Source: Astrothelium macrocarpum (lineage: Eukaryota > Ascomycota > Dothideomycetes > Trypetheliales > Trypetheliaceae). From it: 64,000 bases of DNA. Where the stretch lies: positions 124,001 to 188,000 of the forward strand of contig JAGEMR010000015.1 of assembly GCA_021030915.1 (NCBI GenBank). Direction: 5' to 3'. The position numbers were made by a program, and so were the translations under genes. Positions 13,357-23,600 of this stretch are shown one piece after another. Below the pieces are notes generated by a model that did no database searches, was not told the origin of the DNA, and was given only the letters and a program-made list of their open reading frames with translations. The first letter of the stretch is position 1. Every line of letters begins with the position of its first letter.

Positions 13357-14236
13357 TTAAGGTACGTTTTTCGGACGCTGTATAGAATGAAAGAATAGGC
13401 AATAGACCCCAAAGAAGTAGTTGAGTCCTGCGAAGACGGTGAAGATCGTAAAGACAACAGCAGTCTATAGTCTGAGTTAGCATCATCTCTAATTATGCGA
13501 GAATGGCTCACCTTCAAAGCATCACTCTCGAGTCTATACTCAGTATCCGCAGCTTCTTTCCACGTCTGCACAACCAAGCCAATTGTGAACAGAATGACAC
13601 TGAGCTTGAGAAGCATCGCAGGCATACCCCACACCCAAGGCTGGGACCTTCGTGGAAGCCATACGTTCTCTCCAGCATCGGACTTCCTAGGTTCACCGAG
13701 CATGAGCAAAACATTTGCAAAGACGGAGGGACTACATTTGATCCGAAATAATGCCGAGTTTTCGAGCGCAACAGCCATGCAGGATGTGAGAGCGAGCACA
13801 AGCGCGCTGAGCCAGGTTGCTTTCGTAATCCAGATGGCATCGGGCACATTGTACCAGGAAAAGGCGCTGGCAATTACAGCGGCGATGAGGGCGCCCTGAG
13901 TGCGATGATATTGAGTGCGGGAATGGAGAAAAGGGTGAGGCATCAGGATCATACGCTGACTCCAACAGTCTTAAGATTTGACAACATTGTCGACATGTAA
14001 CTATCCAGCATTCTCTGCTGTTTCTCTCTGTCGTGCTCGTTAAGAAGGTCGTAGATAGTCCAATACAACCAACTCCAAGGAACGATAAGATCAAGTCCAT
14101 GACGACTGGCTGACAGTACGATGTTGGACACTGAGGATATAACACCGTCGGAAAGTTTCCTTAACCTATCCATATCAATGTAAAGATCGAGAACAGGAAG
14201 CAAACTTAGACAATCCAAAGAAATAAATTTGCTCAT
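13357..14236 (-). CDS. hypothetical multi-pass membrane protein
   Basis: I do not recognise the family. Three exons join in phase 0: 14236-13955, 13895-13512 and 13464-13357, for 257 residues. The last intron contains GCTAAC as branch site. The N-terminal third is soluble and partly helical (LNEHDREKQQRMLDSYMSTM). After it come four hydrophobic segments: around GALIAAVIASAFSWYNV, WLSALVLALTSCMAVAL, MPAMLLKLSVILFTIGLVV and TAVVFTIFTVFAGLNYFFGV. This shape is common in small uncharacterised fungal integral membrane proteins. The N-terminus could instead begin at the internal Met near residue 22. Nothing in the surroundings points to a role. Confidence 0.65.
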
Positions 14237-14745
14237 ATCTCATCCTCTTACATCATCGCACGCATTGAAACGTGCAAGCTATCGTCGGTATGCAAGGAAT
14301 ATTGGCAAGGCATCTTTCGTTCCTCGCCAAGGCCAAATCAGCCTTCACTGTTGGACTCATTCATTAAATGTCATGCAGTCCGGGCAACCGCATGGACCAA
14401 GGTCTAGAAGTGGGCGATTGAGGTGCAAGCCAAAACTGCGTGATGACGCCATGTTACGATAATCCGCTGGTGCCATCGACCAACCGCGCAACGAAACAAG
14501 CTGGGCTCTTCAGAATCGGTGAAGTGGCTCTAGTACATGCCCAGGCAATTCTTGGTATGATTCCCTCGGGATTCGGACACGTAACGGGCGCTCAAATCAG
14601 CCACGTGCTCCGCGGGCTACTACTAGATGTTCGAACTCTGCCCGCGATCTCCACAAATTCTCCATCTGCATCGCTACGGCCCGCGATTGTCGTTAGCCTT
14701 GATTTTGTCCCCTCTAATTAGGTGCATAGTGCAGGCATACCTACA
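14237..14745. promoter_or_regulatory. divergent intergenic region
   Basis: About 510 nt between two divergently read genes, so it should carry both promoters. No specific element recognised. Confidence 0.35.
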
Positions 14746-16595
14746 ATGGCTGATAGGCTAAAAGTACCTTCACCAGAGGTGCTTCGTGAGATTGCGGCGA
14801 AGCAAGATGCCAGGCGAAAGGAAATGCAGGCAGCCCGGAAGGTCCAGAATGAGGGGCAAGAGCATCAGGCCGCCGAAATGATCCAGAGGAACTATAGAGG
14901 GTACCGAGCAAGAAGACAGCTCAAGGGAATGGGCCTGGATCCTTCTACACGTTGGATAGAAGTACGCCCACTCCCATCATTCCGCTTTTTCATGCCATCC
15001 GAATCTATACTGACATCTGGCTAGGCAGTCAAAGAAGGTATACCAAAGCTCCAACAACTTCGCTATCTGAACCATACCATTCTGACTAAACATTAGCACA
15101 ATATCGGAGCCTCACACAACCACAAGCTCGACGAAAACATGGCACCAATCCTTCTTCAGCTACTGAAGACACAAACGCAACACCTTTATCAGCGCGCAAT
15201 CGGAGCTCTTCGGATGCTCGTCAGCACTGGAAGAAGGCCACCTTCATTGCGAAGCATGCTGGCTCAGACGATACTTCGGACACAAGTGGTGACGAGGGCA
15301 TGACTGAATCGCAGTTGGAAGAGTATCGCGCCAAGAAGCGCGAACAGAAGCACGAGCGTGAAAAATGGGCAAAGATGATGGATCTGCAATACTTTCTTGA
15401 GATGGTGGATCACAAACATCGTTATGGTAGTAATTTGCGAGCCTATCATGCAGAATGGAAAAAATCAGAAACGGCAGAGAATTTCTTCTACTGGCTTGAT
15501 AAGGGTGATGGCCAGAATGTTGAGCTTCCTACTGTTTCCAGGGAACGCTTGGAAAGGGAACAAGTTCGATATTTGTCTCGTGAGGAACGCCAGCAATATC
15601 TCGTCAACGTTGATGAGGAAGGGATGCTCTGTTGGGCAAAGAATGGGGAAAGGATCAGTACATCGACTGCCTTCAAGGACAGCGTGCGCGGGATTGTGGA
15701 TAGAAATGACGCGACGCCGTCATATCGAGAAGCAGCCGGGGCAAGTCATGTTAGTACAAGCGAATCTTCGGACGACGAGGATACGGAATCAGACGACGCA
15801 AGTTCCCTGGCCTCTCAGGAGGGCGAACATTATGTCAACCATGAATTAAAGGAGGCAAAAGGTTTAAGCAAAGTACAGCATATATCCGCATCCACTATTA
15901 TGAACCATCTCCTCCGAAAATCAGTGAAGCCGAACAGTTGGATATTTGTTGCTGATACCTCATTCCGATTGTACGTCGGGATAAAGCAATCCGGTGCTTT
16001 CCAGCATTCGAGCTTTCTTCAAGGTACAGTCTCTATTTTTCCGCTTGTGCCCAGATGGTCAACATTATTGACAGGAGGTGCAGGCCAACGTCTCCTAGCT
16101 GCAGGTCTGATCAAAATTAAGAATGGTCAGCTTCGGCGCCTGTCCCCTCTCTCCGGACATTATCGGCCGCCCACGTCCAACTTTCGTGCCTTTGTTCATG
16201 CACTCAAGGAGGAGGGTGTAGACATGAGCAGAGTCTCCATTTCACGGTCCTACGCCATCCTCGTAGGCCTTGAGGCCTATGTGAAAACCCGCAAGAAGGT
16301 AAAGAAAGGAGTTGGTAAAGTAGAAGAGAAGAAACAGGAGATTTTGCATCCTGAGGAGGTTGCCCGGCAAAGGGAGAGGGAGCGGGATAAAACGAAGAGC
16401 GCGGAGAAGGAACGGAGAGTGCTCGAAGAGAGAAGGAAAAGGGAAGAAGAAGAACGAAAGAAAAGAAGGTGGAGTGTGAGGTTGATGAATCGGCTGGGTA
16501 TTGGAGGGGAGGGCAAGGAGGAGGGCGTCAAAAAGATTGATAAGAAGGAGGGTGAAGATGTGGAAGATGGAATCGCTCCGGATGGAAAGAGATGA
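14746..16595 (+). CDS. IQ-motif calmodulin-binding protein, plant-IQM-like
   Basis: Calmodulin-binding protein whose core closely follows the plant IQM family. Four exons: 14746-14961, 15025-15037 (only 13 nt), 15097-16023 and 16075-16595, total 558 residues. The microexon is required: it is the only acceptor choice that puts the flanking exons in one frame, giving WIEAVKEAQYRS. An IQ motif lies near residues 50-62 (AAEMIQRNYRGYRARR). The IQM core has KMMDLQYFLEMVDHKHRYG, ENFFYWLDKGDG, WIFVADTSFRLYVG, then FQHSSFLQ joined to GGAGQRLLAAG after intron removal, and SGHYRPPTSNF. The 51-nt third intron is a multiple of three and leaves the frame open if unspliced, but it interrupts the conserved FQHSSFL-GG block, so splicing is favoured. 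The C-terminus is a long Arg/Glu/Lys charged helix. The role in fungi is not established; Ca2+ signalling is the inference. Confidence 0.87.
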
Positions 16596-16723
16596 CGAGT
16601 ATTGTTTTCATGCGCAGAAGCGGCCTGGGTCGTTGTGAGTGGTGAAAGTTCTAGGCGATGAGTTGGACACGTATCGACGTTCGATGGTTACGGTGATATT
16701 ATTTGAGATGGGTACTAATCTCC

Positions 16724-18172
16724 TTATTCAGTCCGAAGAGTATCGGCATAAGTGGGGACCTCCTGTTCCGCTTTCCATGAATATCTTGCACCAGGATGTG
16801 TGGCAGGGAGTCTGTTTTGACCTCTTTGTCCAAGATAATTCTCTCTCAATGAGCCGCCAGGAACAGCATAATCGTCCCAGAATAAACCTCGTTTCCTCAG
16901 TTCCGGCAGCAGAAGAGTGATGATGTCCCGGAATGTTTCCGGTATGGAGGCATAACTAAAGTTGAAGCCATCAACATCAGCCACTTGGACCCATCTCTCC
17001 AACCCATCGGCGACAGTGGTTGGACTTCCGATCAATTTCGCGCCATTACCGCCCAGGATCAGCCATTCCGCTATGGTCTTTTTGTTCCAAGTCAGGCCTT
17101 GTGGAGAGACTTGGGCCCAGTGATTCACCATGCTTCGGACTGCTGGTGGCGCTGTTTCGCTGAATCGGAAGTCCTCATCATCAGCGTATTTGCTGAGGTC
17201 ATAACCAGACCATCCACCAAATAACGCAAGAGCCCCCTCATGATCACCATATGAGGCTAAGTCTCTATACTTTTGGTGTGCTGCTTCATCAGTGTCTGCA
17301 ACAACTACCAGCAGACCCGCGACGATTTTGATGCTTTGCGGGTCTCTACCAGATTCCTCGGCTTGTTTCCTGATACTATCCACAGAAGGTTTGACAAGCT
17401 CTGGCGTATGACCATTCAGGAAGATGGCTTCTGCGTGTGTAGCAGCAAATGCACGCCCAGCAGTTGAAGTTCCAGCCTGAAACAAGAATGGCGTACGTTG
17501 TCGAGATGGCTCACAGAGATGAGGGCCAGGTACAGAAAAGTATTTACCTTTATGATTGATCTGTCGTACACGTTTTGGATCTGCATAAGCAAGTTGGGGA
17601 TTATCCAGCGGCAGCACGGCATCATCACGCCACGAGCCCTCCCAGAGCTTATAGATTACCTCCATGTATTCGTGTGCAATACGATAGCGCTCGTCATGCT
17701 CGATCTGTGTATTCAAGGAGAAATTTCTCGCCGCCGAATCAAGGTAAGATGTCACAATATTCCACGCAACTCTCCCGTTACTAAGGTGGTCAACGGTAGA
17801 GAATCTCCTTGCAAGCGCATATGGTGCCTCATACGTTGTCGATGCTGTGACGCCAAACCCAATACTCTCAGTGACTGCAGCCATGGCTGGAATGGCATAG
17901 AGTGGATCATTTATGGGAAACTGTGCTGCGGCTGGAATTGTTGGTTCAAGATTCGCGGGGCCTTTGTACACGTCGTAGCCGCCAAGTACGTCGGCGAAGA
18001 AAATGGCATGGAATTTAGCTCGTTCGAGTTCTTTCGCTAAGCCCATCCAGTGTTGTATTGAATTGTATTGGCGACCTCTGTCATTTGGATACTTGAATAG
18101 GCCCGGATTCAAATGACCTGGCGCCTGCATAGCAAAAGCATTGACGATGAACTGTTTCTTTGGTTTGGCCAT
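16724..18172 (-). CDS. FMN-dependent monooxygenase (NtaA/SnaA/DszA type)
   Basis: Flavin-dependent monooxygenase of the bacterial-luciferase-like superfamily, the group including nitrilotriacetate and dibenzothiophene-sulfone monooxygenases; it uses FMNH2 from a partner reductase and O2. Single exon, 482 residues, the normal length. Typical landmarks in order: FIVNAFAMQAPGHLNPGLF at the start, AKFHAIFFADVLG near residue 60, GFGVTASTTYEAPYALARRF, the STVDHLSNGRVAWNIVTSYL block near residue 130, ERYRIAHEYMEVIYKLWEGSW, a QAGTSTAGRAFAATHAEAIF segment, and a C-terminal GSPTTVADGLERWVQVADVDGFNF block. It lies about 2.5 kb beyond the 3' end of the NRPS on the same strand, with a dead methyltransferase between. 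It could tailor the peptide or be a bystander in sulfur or xenobiotic metabolism; the sequence does not decide. No signal peptide, so cytosolic. Confidence 0.9.
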   Translation of the reverse strand: MAKPKKQFIVNAFAMQAPGHLNPGLFKYPNDRGRQYNSIQHWMGLAKELERAKFHAIFFADVLGGYDVYKGPANLEPTIPAAAQFPINDPLYAIPAMAAVTESIGFGVTASTTYEAPYALARRFSTVDHLSNGRVAWNIVTSYLDSAARNFSLNTQIEHDERYRIAHEYMEVIYKLWEGSWRDDAVLPLDNPQLAYADPKRVRQINHKGKYFSVPGPHLCEPSRQRTPFLFQAGTSTAGRAFAATHAEAIFLNGHTPELVKPSVDSIRKQAEESGRDPQSIKIVAGLLVVVADTDEAAHQKYRDLASYGDHEGALALFGGWSGYDLSKYADDEDFRFSETAPPAVRSMVNHWAQVSPQGLTWNKKTIAEWLILGGNGAKLIGSPTTVADGLERWVQVADVDGFNFSYASIPETFRDIITLLLPELRKRGLFWDDYAVPGGSLRENYLGQRGQNRLPATHPGARYSWKAEQEVPTYADTLRTE

Positions 18173-19189
18173 AGTTGCGTAGTCTACTGGTTTGGAATGA
18201 GTTGGAGCGAAATTGAGTCACAAAAGGCCGCTGTTAATGAAGATGGAATGAAACTCTTTGATGAATTGCTTTTCATTCAGAGTGATGCATTAGCTTCGAT
18301 GTAATGCTACCAAGTCCACCTCAGATTTCCCCTCAATGTTTGCATGTCCATGCCGAAGTTTTTTGTCCACACCCACCTTTGGATTAAATATGACGGTAAT
18401 TTAGCCGCGATGGCGTAAGAGCCCAGTGTCAAGGCGAATCGTGTCGAGTGACCGTTTGTGGGTTATTGCTTGCCCGGTCGATTGGTGCCGAACCCTTGCA
18501 AGTTGCTTGACTGAGTACGTACATAAGGTACCCAAGGTAACTCGCGCAAATATCCACTGTTTGTGGCGGATCATGGTGGGGCAGAACTTGAAAACTAATC
18601 TTTCAAGAAAGGCATCCGAAAAGAGCATAGGAAGGGAGACGCAATTCGCAAATGATAACCCAAGGTCTTTTTAGATTTGTTCTCAATCTCCCAAGTGGCA
18701 TCGAGCCACATACTAAACTCCAACCTCTTTATGGAAGCTCCGCAGGAAGATTGTGGATTTAGCTGATACTTTCCGATAGTATTATATTTTCTTCCTCATC
18801 CGGCCTAAACCTGCAAATAAAACAATCGGACCAACAAGGTGCACGAGCTTTATATTGGAAATGTTCGTAATAGATTCAGTTCCGAACATTGAGGCTTATC
18901 TAAAAGATGCGAGGTTTATCCCTGTTATGTAGAATCAATGCTTGTTGAAATAGGAGTAGACGTTTCGGGGAATAAGGTATCCGCAAATTTTGGCTGCCCG
19001 CTCAATTCTGGATATCTATGCCGATGATCCGAAAAAGAAGACAGATCTTCGGTGGAAACACTCTGTTCACAAGCAATAGCAATTCTACCCCTCAAGAGGT
19101 GAAGATGAAACAACAAACTTCAATCCTGGCATATCAGTGTGACCTATCTCCTACAACTTACATTGAACAAAAGCAAGGTCCTTCAGGAG
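18173..19189. other. intergenic region, no gene seen
   Basis: About 1 kb upstream of the monooxygenase. No coding frame of note. A near copy of the TACCTAAGGTA word (AAGGTACCCAAGGTAA) occurs around 18535. Expected to hold the monooxygenase promoter. Confidence 0.45.
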
Positions 19190-19965
19190 ATCTACACAAA
19201 GCAACCACGCTAGAAGACACTGGAGATGGTGGTAGAGGACGTCCTCATCTTTCTGTTCCTCCCTCCACTTTAGCCCCTGGAAGCCCATCTGGTCACTTAC
19301 TTCCGGCACCGATGCAGACCTTGCCGCTATCGATGTCAAAACCAATGCTATGGAACAGCGCCGCCATGATCGTCCCCGGAGGGCCCACAGCGGTAGCTCT
19401 CTTGTTCAATCCGCGACTTTGATTTTGTACCCAGAGCCTGTCGAGATCGAGGCTTTGTGGGTAAAAGTGCTGGCTGACTGCATCGCACGTGGCTAGGATG
19501 CCACCCGGTTTAAGGACTCATCGCATTTCGATCAGCGTACGGTATGGTAGATTTGGCGGCGGTAGATGCCCAAAGAGCTAAGAACAGTAGACAATGTCGA
19601 ATATTTAGTCGGGGATAGGCGAACCCATCTAGGATATTGCTTTGCTTGCTCGAAGATGACGGAGCCTGACCCCTGGTGGTAACGTTGGCATCGGCCGTCA
19701 ATGTCTTCGCTCTCTGCAAGATACCTGTCGACATATCAACGCCGACGGTCATACGTTTGCCGGCGTACTTGACCAAACCTAAGGTAATGGTGCTCGTTCC
19801 GCAGCCTACATCGAGAATATGGTCTACCTCTTTGATATGTGGCAGGAGGAAAGCGGCGTCAGATTCAGTAGTGCGTAGCTGGTGGATTGCAACGGTATAG
19901 TTGGAGTGGCCGTGCGTGTAATTGCTCGATTGACTACATTGCGCCATCTTGGCGGTGGTGTTCAT
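19190..19965 (-). pseudogene. decayed SAM-dependent methyltransferase (UbiE-like)
   Basis: Remnant of a class-I SAM methyltransferase of the UbiE/COQ5-like type. The N-terminal part from 19965 is intact for about 115 residues and includes NYTHGHSNYTVAIHQLRTTE, the SAM-binding HILDVGCGTSTITLGL and the acidic GVDMS. After about 19680 the frame shifts. Homologous pieces continue in other frames: NILDGFAYP, FDIVYCS-stop-LFGHLPPPNL, EMR-stop-VLKPGGILAT, CDAVSQHFYPQSLDLDRLWV, and GFDIDSGKVCIGAGSK followed by a stop, then an LQCLLAW piece that resembles the family's end. I count at least one frameshift and four in-frame stops across the homologous track. Two stops fall where Gln and Arg are expected (TAG for CAG, TGA for CGA). 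It lies between the monooxygenase and the 3' end of the NRPS and may be a lost tailoring enzyme or an unrelated remnant. Confidence 0.8.
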
Positions 19966-20645
19966 GGTAGTGTACTTTCTATATCGTATATTTCTGAGAT
20001 TTGGTAGGCGTTCTCCTTCCTGGAATTTAGCTTCGATTGCACGAGCCCTGGTCAACGAGTGGCGCGTGCTGACAGGGATGGATGAACCCCAGTTGTGCCA
20101 GGCTGCTAACTACCTAAGGTAGCCAGAATGATGCTAGCTTACACCCTAAGAATCGCATCAAGATGGATATTTTTCGTGAAATGAAGGCCATTCTTCAAAG
20201 CAAAGTTGATTGGACTTTTTTTTTATACGCAGGCCTCATGTCAATATTGCCTCGTGCTTACAGGAAACCGTTCGATGCGCCAAGGTGGATAAGTCTGCTC
20301 GGCGCTCGTGCGGTTCTCAACGAACGGTATAAAAGTACAACATTAATTGATCGCTGTCACATTCCTTCAACCAGATGGTTTTTGTTACGGGTGCAGTGAC
20401 CTTCCAACTATGAATCTAATTTCGAAATGTAGAAAAGACATTGCATTCAAATAGACTATACAAAAGAAACAATATGAAAATATTAGCTACTTTGCTTTCT
20501 GGATTTGAAATTTGTTGTGGACCAAGGAAAAACCCCCACGTTTACAAAACATAATACATTAGAATTCCCATTTGGAGTAAAGACTGTAACGGAAGCAACC
20601 AATTCCGGATCACCAAAGCCATAGTTTCAAAAACAATCATGAAAA
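19966..20645. other. intergenic region between pseudogene and NRPS 3' end
   Basis: No gene seen. It contains a TACCTAAGGTA palindrome about 145 nt upstream of the pseudogene start and the expected 3' untranslated region of the NRPS. Confidence 0.5.
20111..20121. repeat. TACCTAAGGTA palindrome
   Basis: Second perfect copy of the 11-nt palindrome, upstream of the methyltransferase pseudogene, at a distance typical of a promoter element. Confidence 0.65.
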
Positions 20646-23600
20646 CTAAAACGCCTGCTCCACCCGTCCCAACTTCATGAAGCTCTTCGCACGGCGCACT
20701 GTTTTCTTCCAAAATCTTGACCGCTCTTGCTCAGCTTGGATCGCCACATGAGGCATGAACTTTAGGTCTTCCTCCGAACTAGACGAAAAGCTGCTTTGGG
20801 CCTGCGCTTTCTGCTGTGATAGCAGTGCGACATGCTCAGATAGAACCGAATGAGAGATCATGTCCTCAAGACGAAGCTTGAAGCCCTCCCGCTCAAGTAA
20901 TGTAACGACTTGGGCAAGACCCACAACATCACCACCCACATTGAAGAAAGAGTCATTTAGGCCGAGTGACATTGGAACGCCCTTCCTCTTGGGTAGGACT
21001 TGTTGCCAAGCGCGGGTCATGGTTTTGGACAAGCCAAGAATTTCGGTCTCTGATAGTTCCTCGAACGGAGAAATGGATGATGTAATTAAAGAAATTTCAC
21101 TCTTGTCCTCCATTTGTCGTGGCATTCGCGTCATCTGTGATGGTGAAGGGAGCTTCATATTTGGCGTGCTTGAAAAACGTTCCACTGTCGTACAGAGCAG
21201 ATCGAGGAGTCGCTCCGAAAACGCCATAGTGAGAGCACCGCTCTTGACGAAAGAAAAATTGATTTCTACCTCGTCACCATTTTTCGGAACAGAGACAACG
21301 CTGATGTCAGCCAAGTCCCTCGGAGCACCGGCGGCACTGACATGATAATCAATATCGCCTAGACGGTAATTTTCGACGGCATCGAAATTTTGGTGCTGAA
21401 GCACCGAAGAGAAGCTTGTCCAATCAGGCCAGTCCGTGCAATTTTTAACCAATTCGCGGAATCCAAGTGTTTCGTATGGCATATTGGCCACTTGTTGTCC
21501 CTGGATATCGTAGAGAAGATCGAGAGCAGTCCAGCCAGGCTTGAACTTAGCCCTGACAGGATTAATGTTCAAGCAAGGACCAACTGCGTGTGCTAACCCT
21601 GGCACTGCTGCACTACGCCCATTGACAACGCTTCCAAAGACGACGTCTGAGTTGGCTGATGTTTGGGCCAAGACAAACGCCCAGGCCGCTTTGAGAATGG
21701 TTGCAGCTGTAACATTCCTAGACGAGAGTGACTGGAGTTTGACAGACTTCTTCAACATTGTGCTCTCGGTCATTATTGAGTCGTAATTCGGTCTTTCGCG
21801 AGGCACAATGTTGGTCATGGAGGAACCTTTGAGTAAGTTTCTCCAGTACTCATGCTTGTCGTCAAATCGATTTTCCGTTGCATAATTGACGTAGTTTGAG
21901 AAGTCTCCCCCAGGAAGGAGAGGCTGACCGGCAAACACGGCTTGCAGTGATTCGAGAATGATGGGCATCGATACTCCGTCATATTGAGCATGAGATATTC
22001 GCACAATGATGCAGTGCTGATCACTTTCTTTTCTCCTTACAAGAATTACTTTGAAGTACTGCTCACCCATTTGAGGACCAGAACGGCAGTCATTTTCCTT
22101 CCAGGAACTAGTGAATTTGCTTAATTCTTGGTCAGTCTCAATCGTGGAAACATCTGGTTCGATGTTGCGTAAAATAACTTGGAGGAATCGATCCTCTTGA
22201 GCAAGGAAGACGGTGCGGAGAATTGGATATGCATGAACGATTTTAGACAGACTTTGCCTCAGTCCAGACAGGTCGAGCTTTCCTCTGCCCTCGAAGACAA
22301 AATAATTCATCATCCATCTAGATTCGAGAAGGGATCCAGTGATAGCCAGTGCCTGAAAGTCGGTGACTGGTAAGACGTCTGCGATACCTCCTCTGAAGAC
22401 GTTAAGCCGAGGACAAATATACCGTTGGAGGAATGCTTCAATGTCATTAGTCTTGATAAGTGAGAAAGCTTCGTACGGCAGCTCGTCCTGGGCATCGTGT
22501 TCAAAATCTTGCTTTGAGTTCTCAACATCGTTCTCGTCGACAACCTCGGTTCCTTCATCACTGTCGGCTTTGCAAAGATAGGCGACTAGATCACTGAAAA
22601 CTGGGTGAAGGAAGACGTCCGCCACAGTCAGATTAATGTTATTTTCGACTGCAGACCCTACCATTTTCATTGCCACAAGAGAGTCCCCGCCTAATTGGAA
22701 AAAACTATCGTCTTTCCCAATCGTATTTTCGGGCAAATCCAGAGCTTCACTCCACAATGATAACAACTTCTTGTCCATTTCTTCGGAAGATCGAAGACTG
22801 CCATGTTTTCTTTGCATGACGACTTCTTGAAGGCTGTTGGCATGGTTCGCTGAGTGGTCTTTTTGTGAATCGTCATCCTTCAAGTCATCAAAGTTGGAAC
22901 GCGTGGGATTGCGCAGACTACTGTTGTTGTTGGCCTTGTCTGCGTTAAGCGCCACAAGACCACCGTTCTTGAAAAGTTCTCCGACGGTTTGTTGGACACA
23001 TTCGGAAACAAGTTGCTTGAACATGTCTCGGTGCACGCATTCGGCAACAAGCTGCTTAAGCATCTCGCTTTGGACGCTTTGGGCCACCAGCTGTGTGAGC
23101 ATATTGGAATTCATGTCGAGAGAGCCAACCTGTCCAATCATACTAGGCTGCTCCGTTACGCCAGGCTGTCCTGTTACCCCACTCTGGCCCGCCATCATTT
23201 CTTGATGGGCCCCTCCTCGAGTCACTTTGGTGGCTTGATTTAGTTGCATGACTGTCTGGCTTGGTTGAGAGACGGTATGGTGCAGAACACGAGCAAGTTT
23301 GTCCATGACTTCCTCGGCTTGGTCAGGTGACAAATGATCCGTCCAGTATCTGAGCACAGCGCCTTCATCACGTTTCGTTGTTCTAATGTTCAGAGTCACG
23401 CCGTACTATAAATGTCCATTAGTCTGATTACTGTTCGAGGAATTTCTCTCGATACTTACCTCGCTAGGGTCGTGGGCTCTCAAAGGTATGAAATCGAGAG
23501 CACACTCGGCAGCTTCACCTTCAGCACCGGTATTTTGGATCGAGACTGCGGTATTGAACATATTACCAGAGTACTCCATGTCGTGCTGCATCTGAGCCAG

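Noticed and set aside
23400..23460. Apparent stop splitting the NRPS into two genes near 23406
   Set aside because: A phase-0 intron (GTAAGT at 23459 down, ending TATAG before 23405, with GACTAAT inside) joins the C6 end (DPSE to YGVTLNIR) cleanly, so it is one gene.
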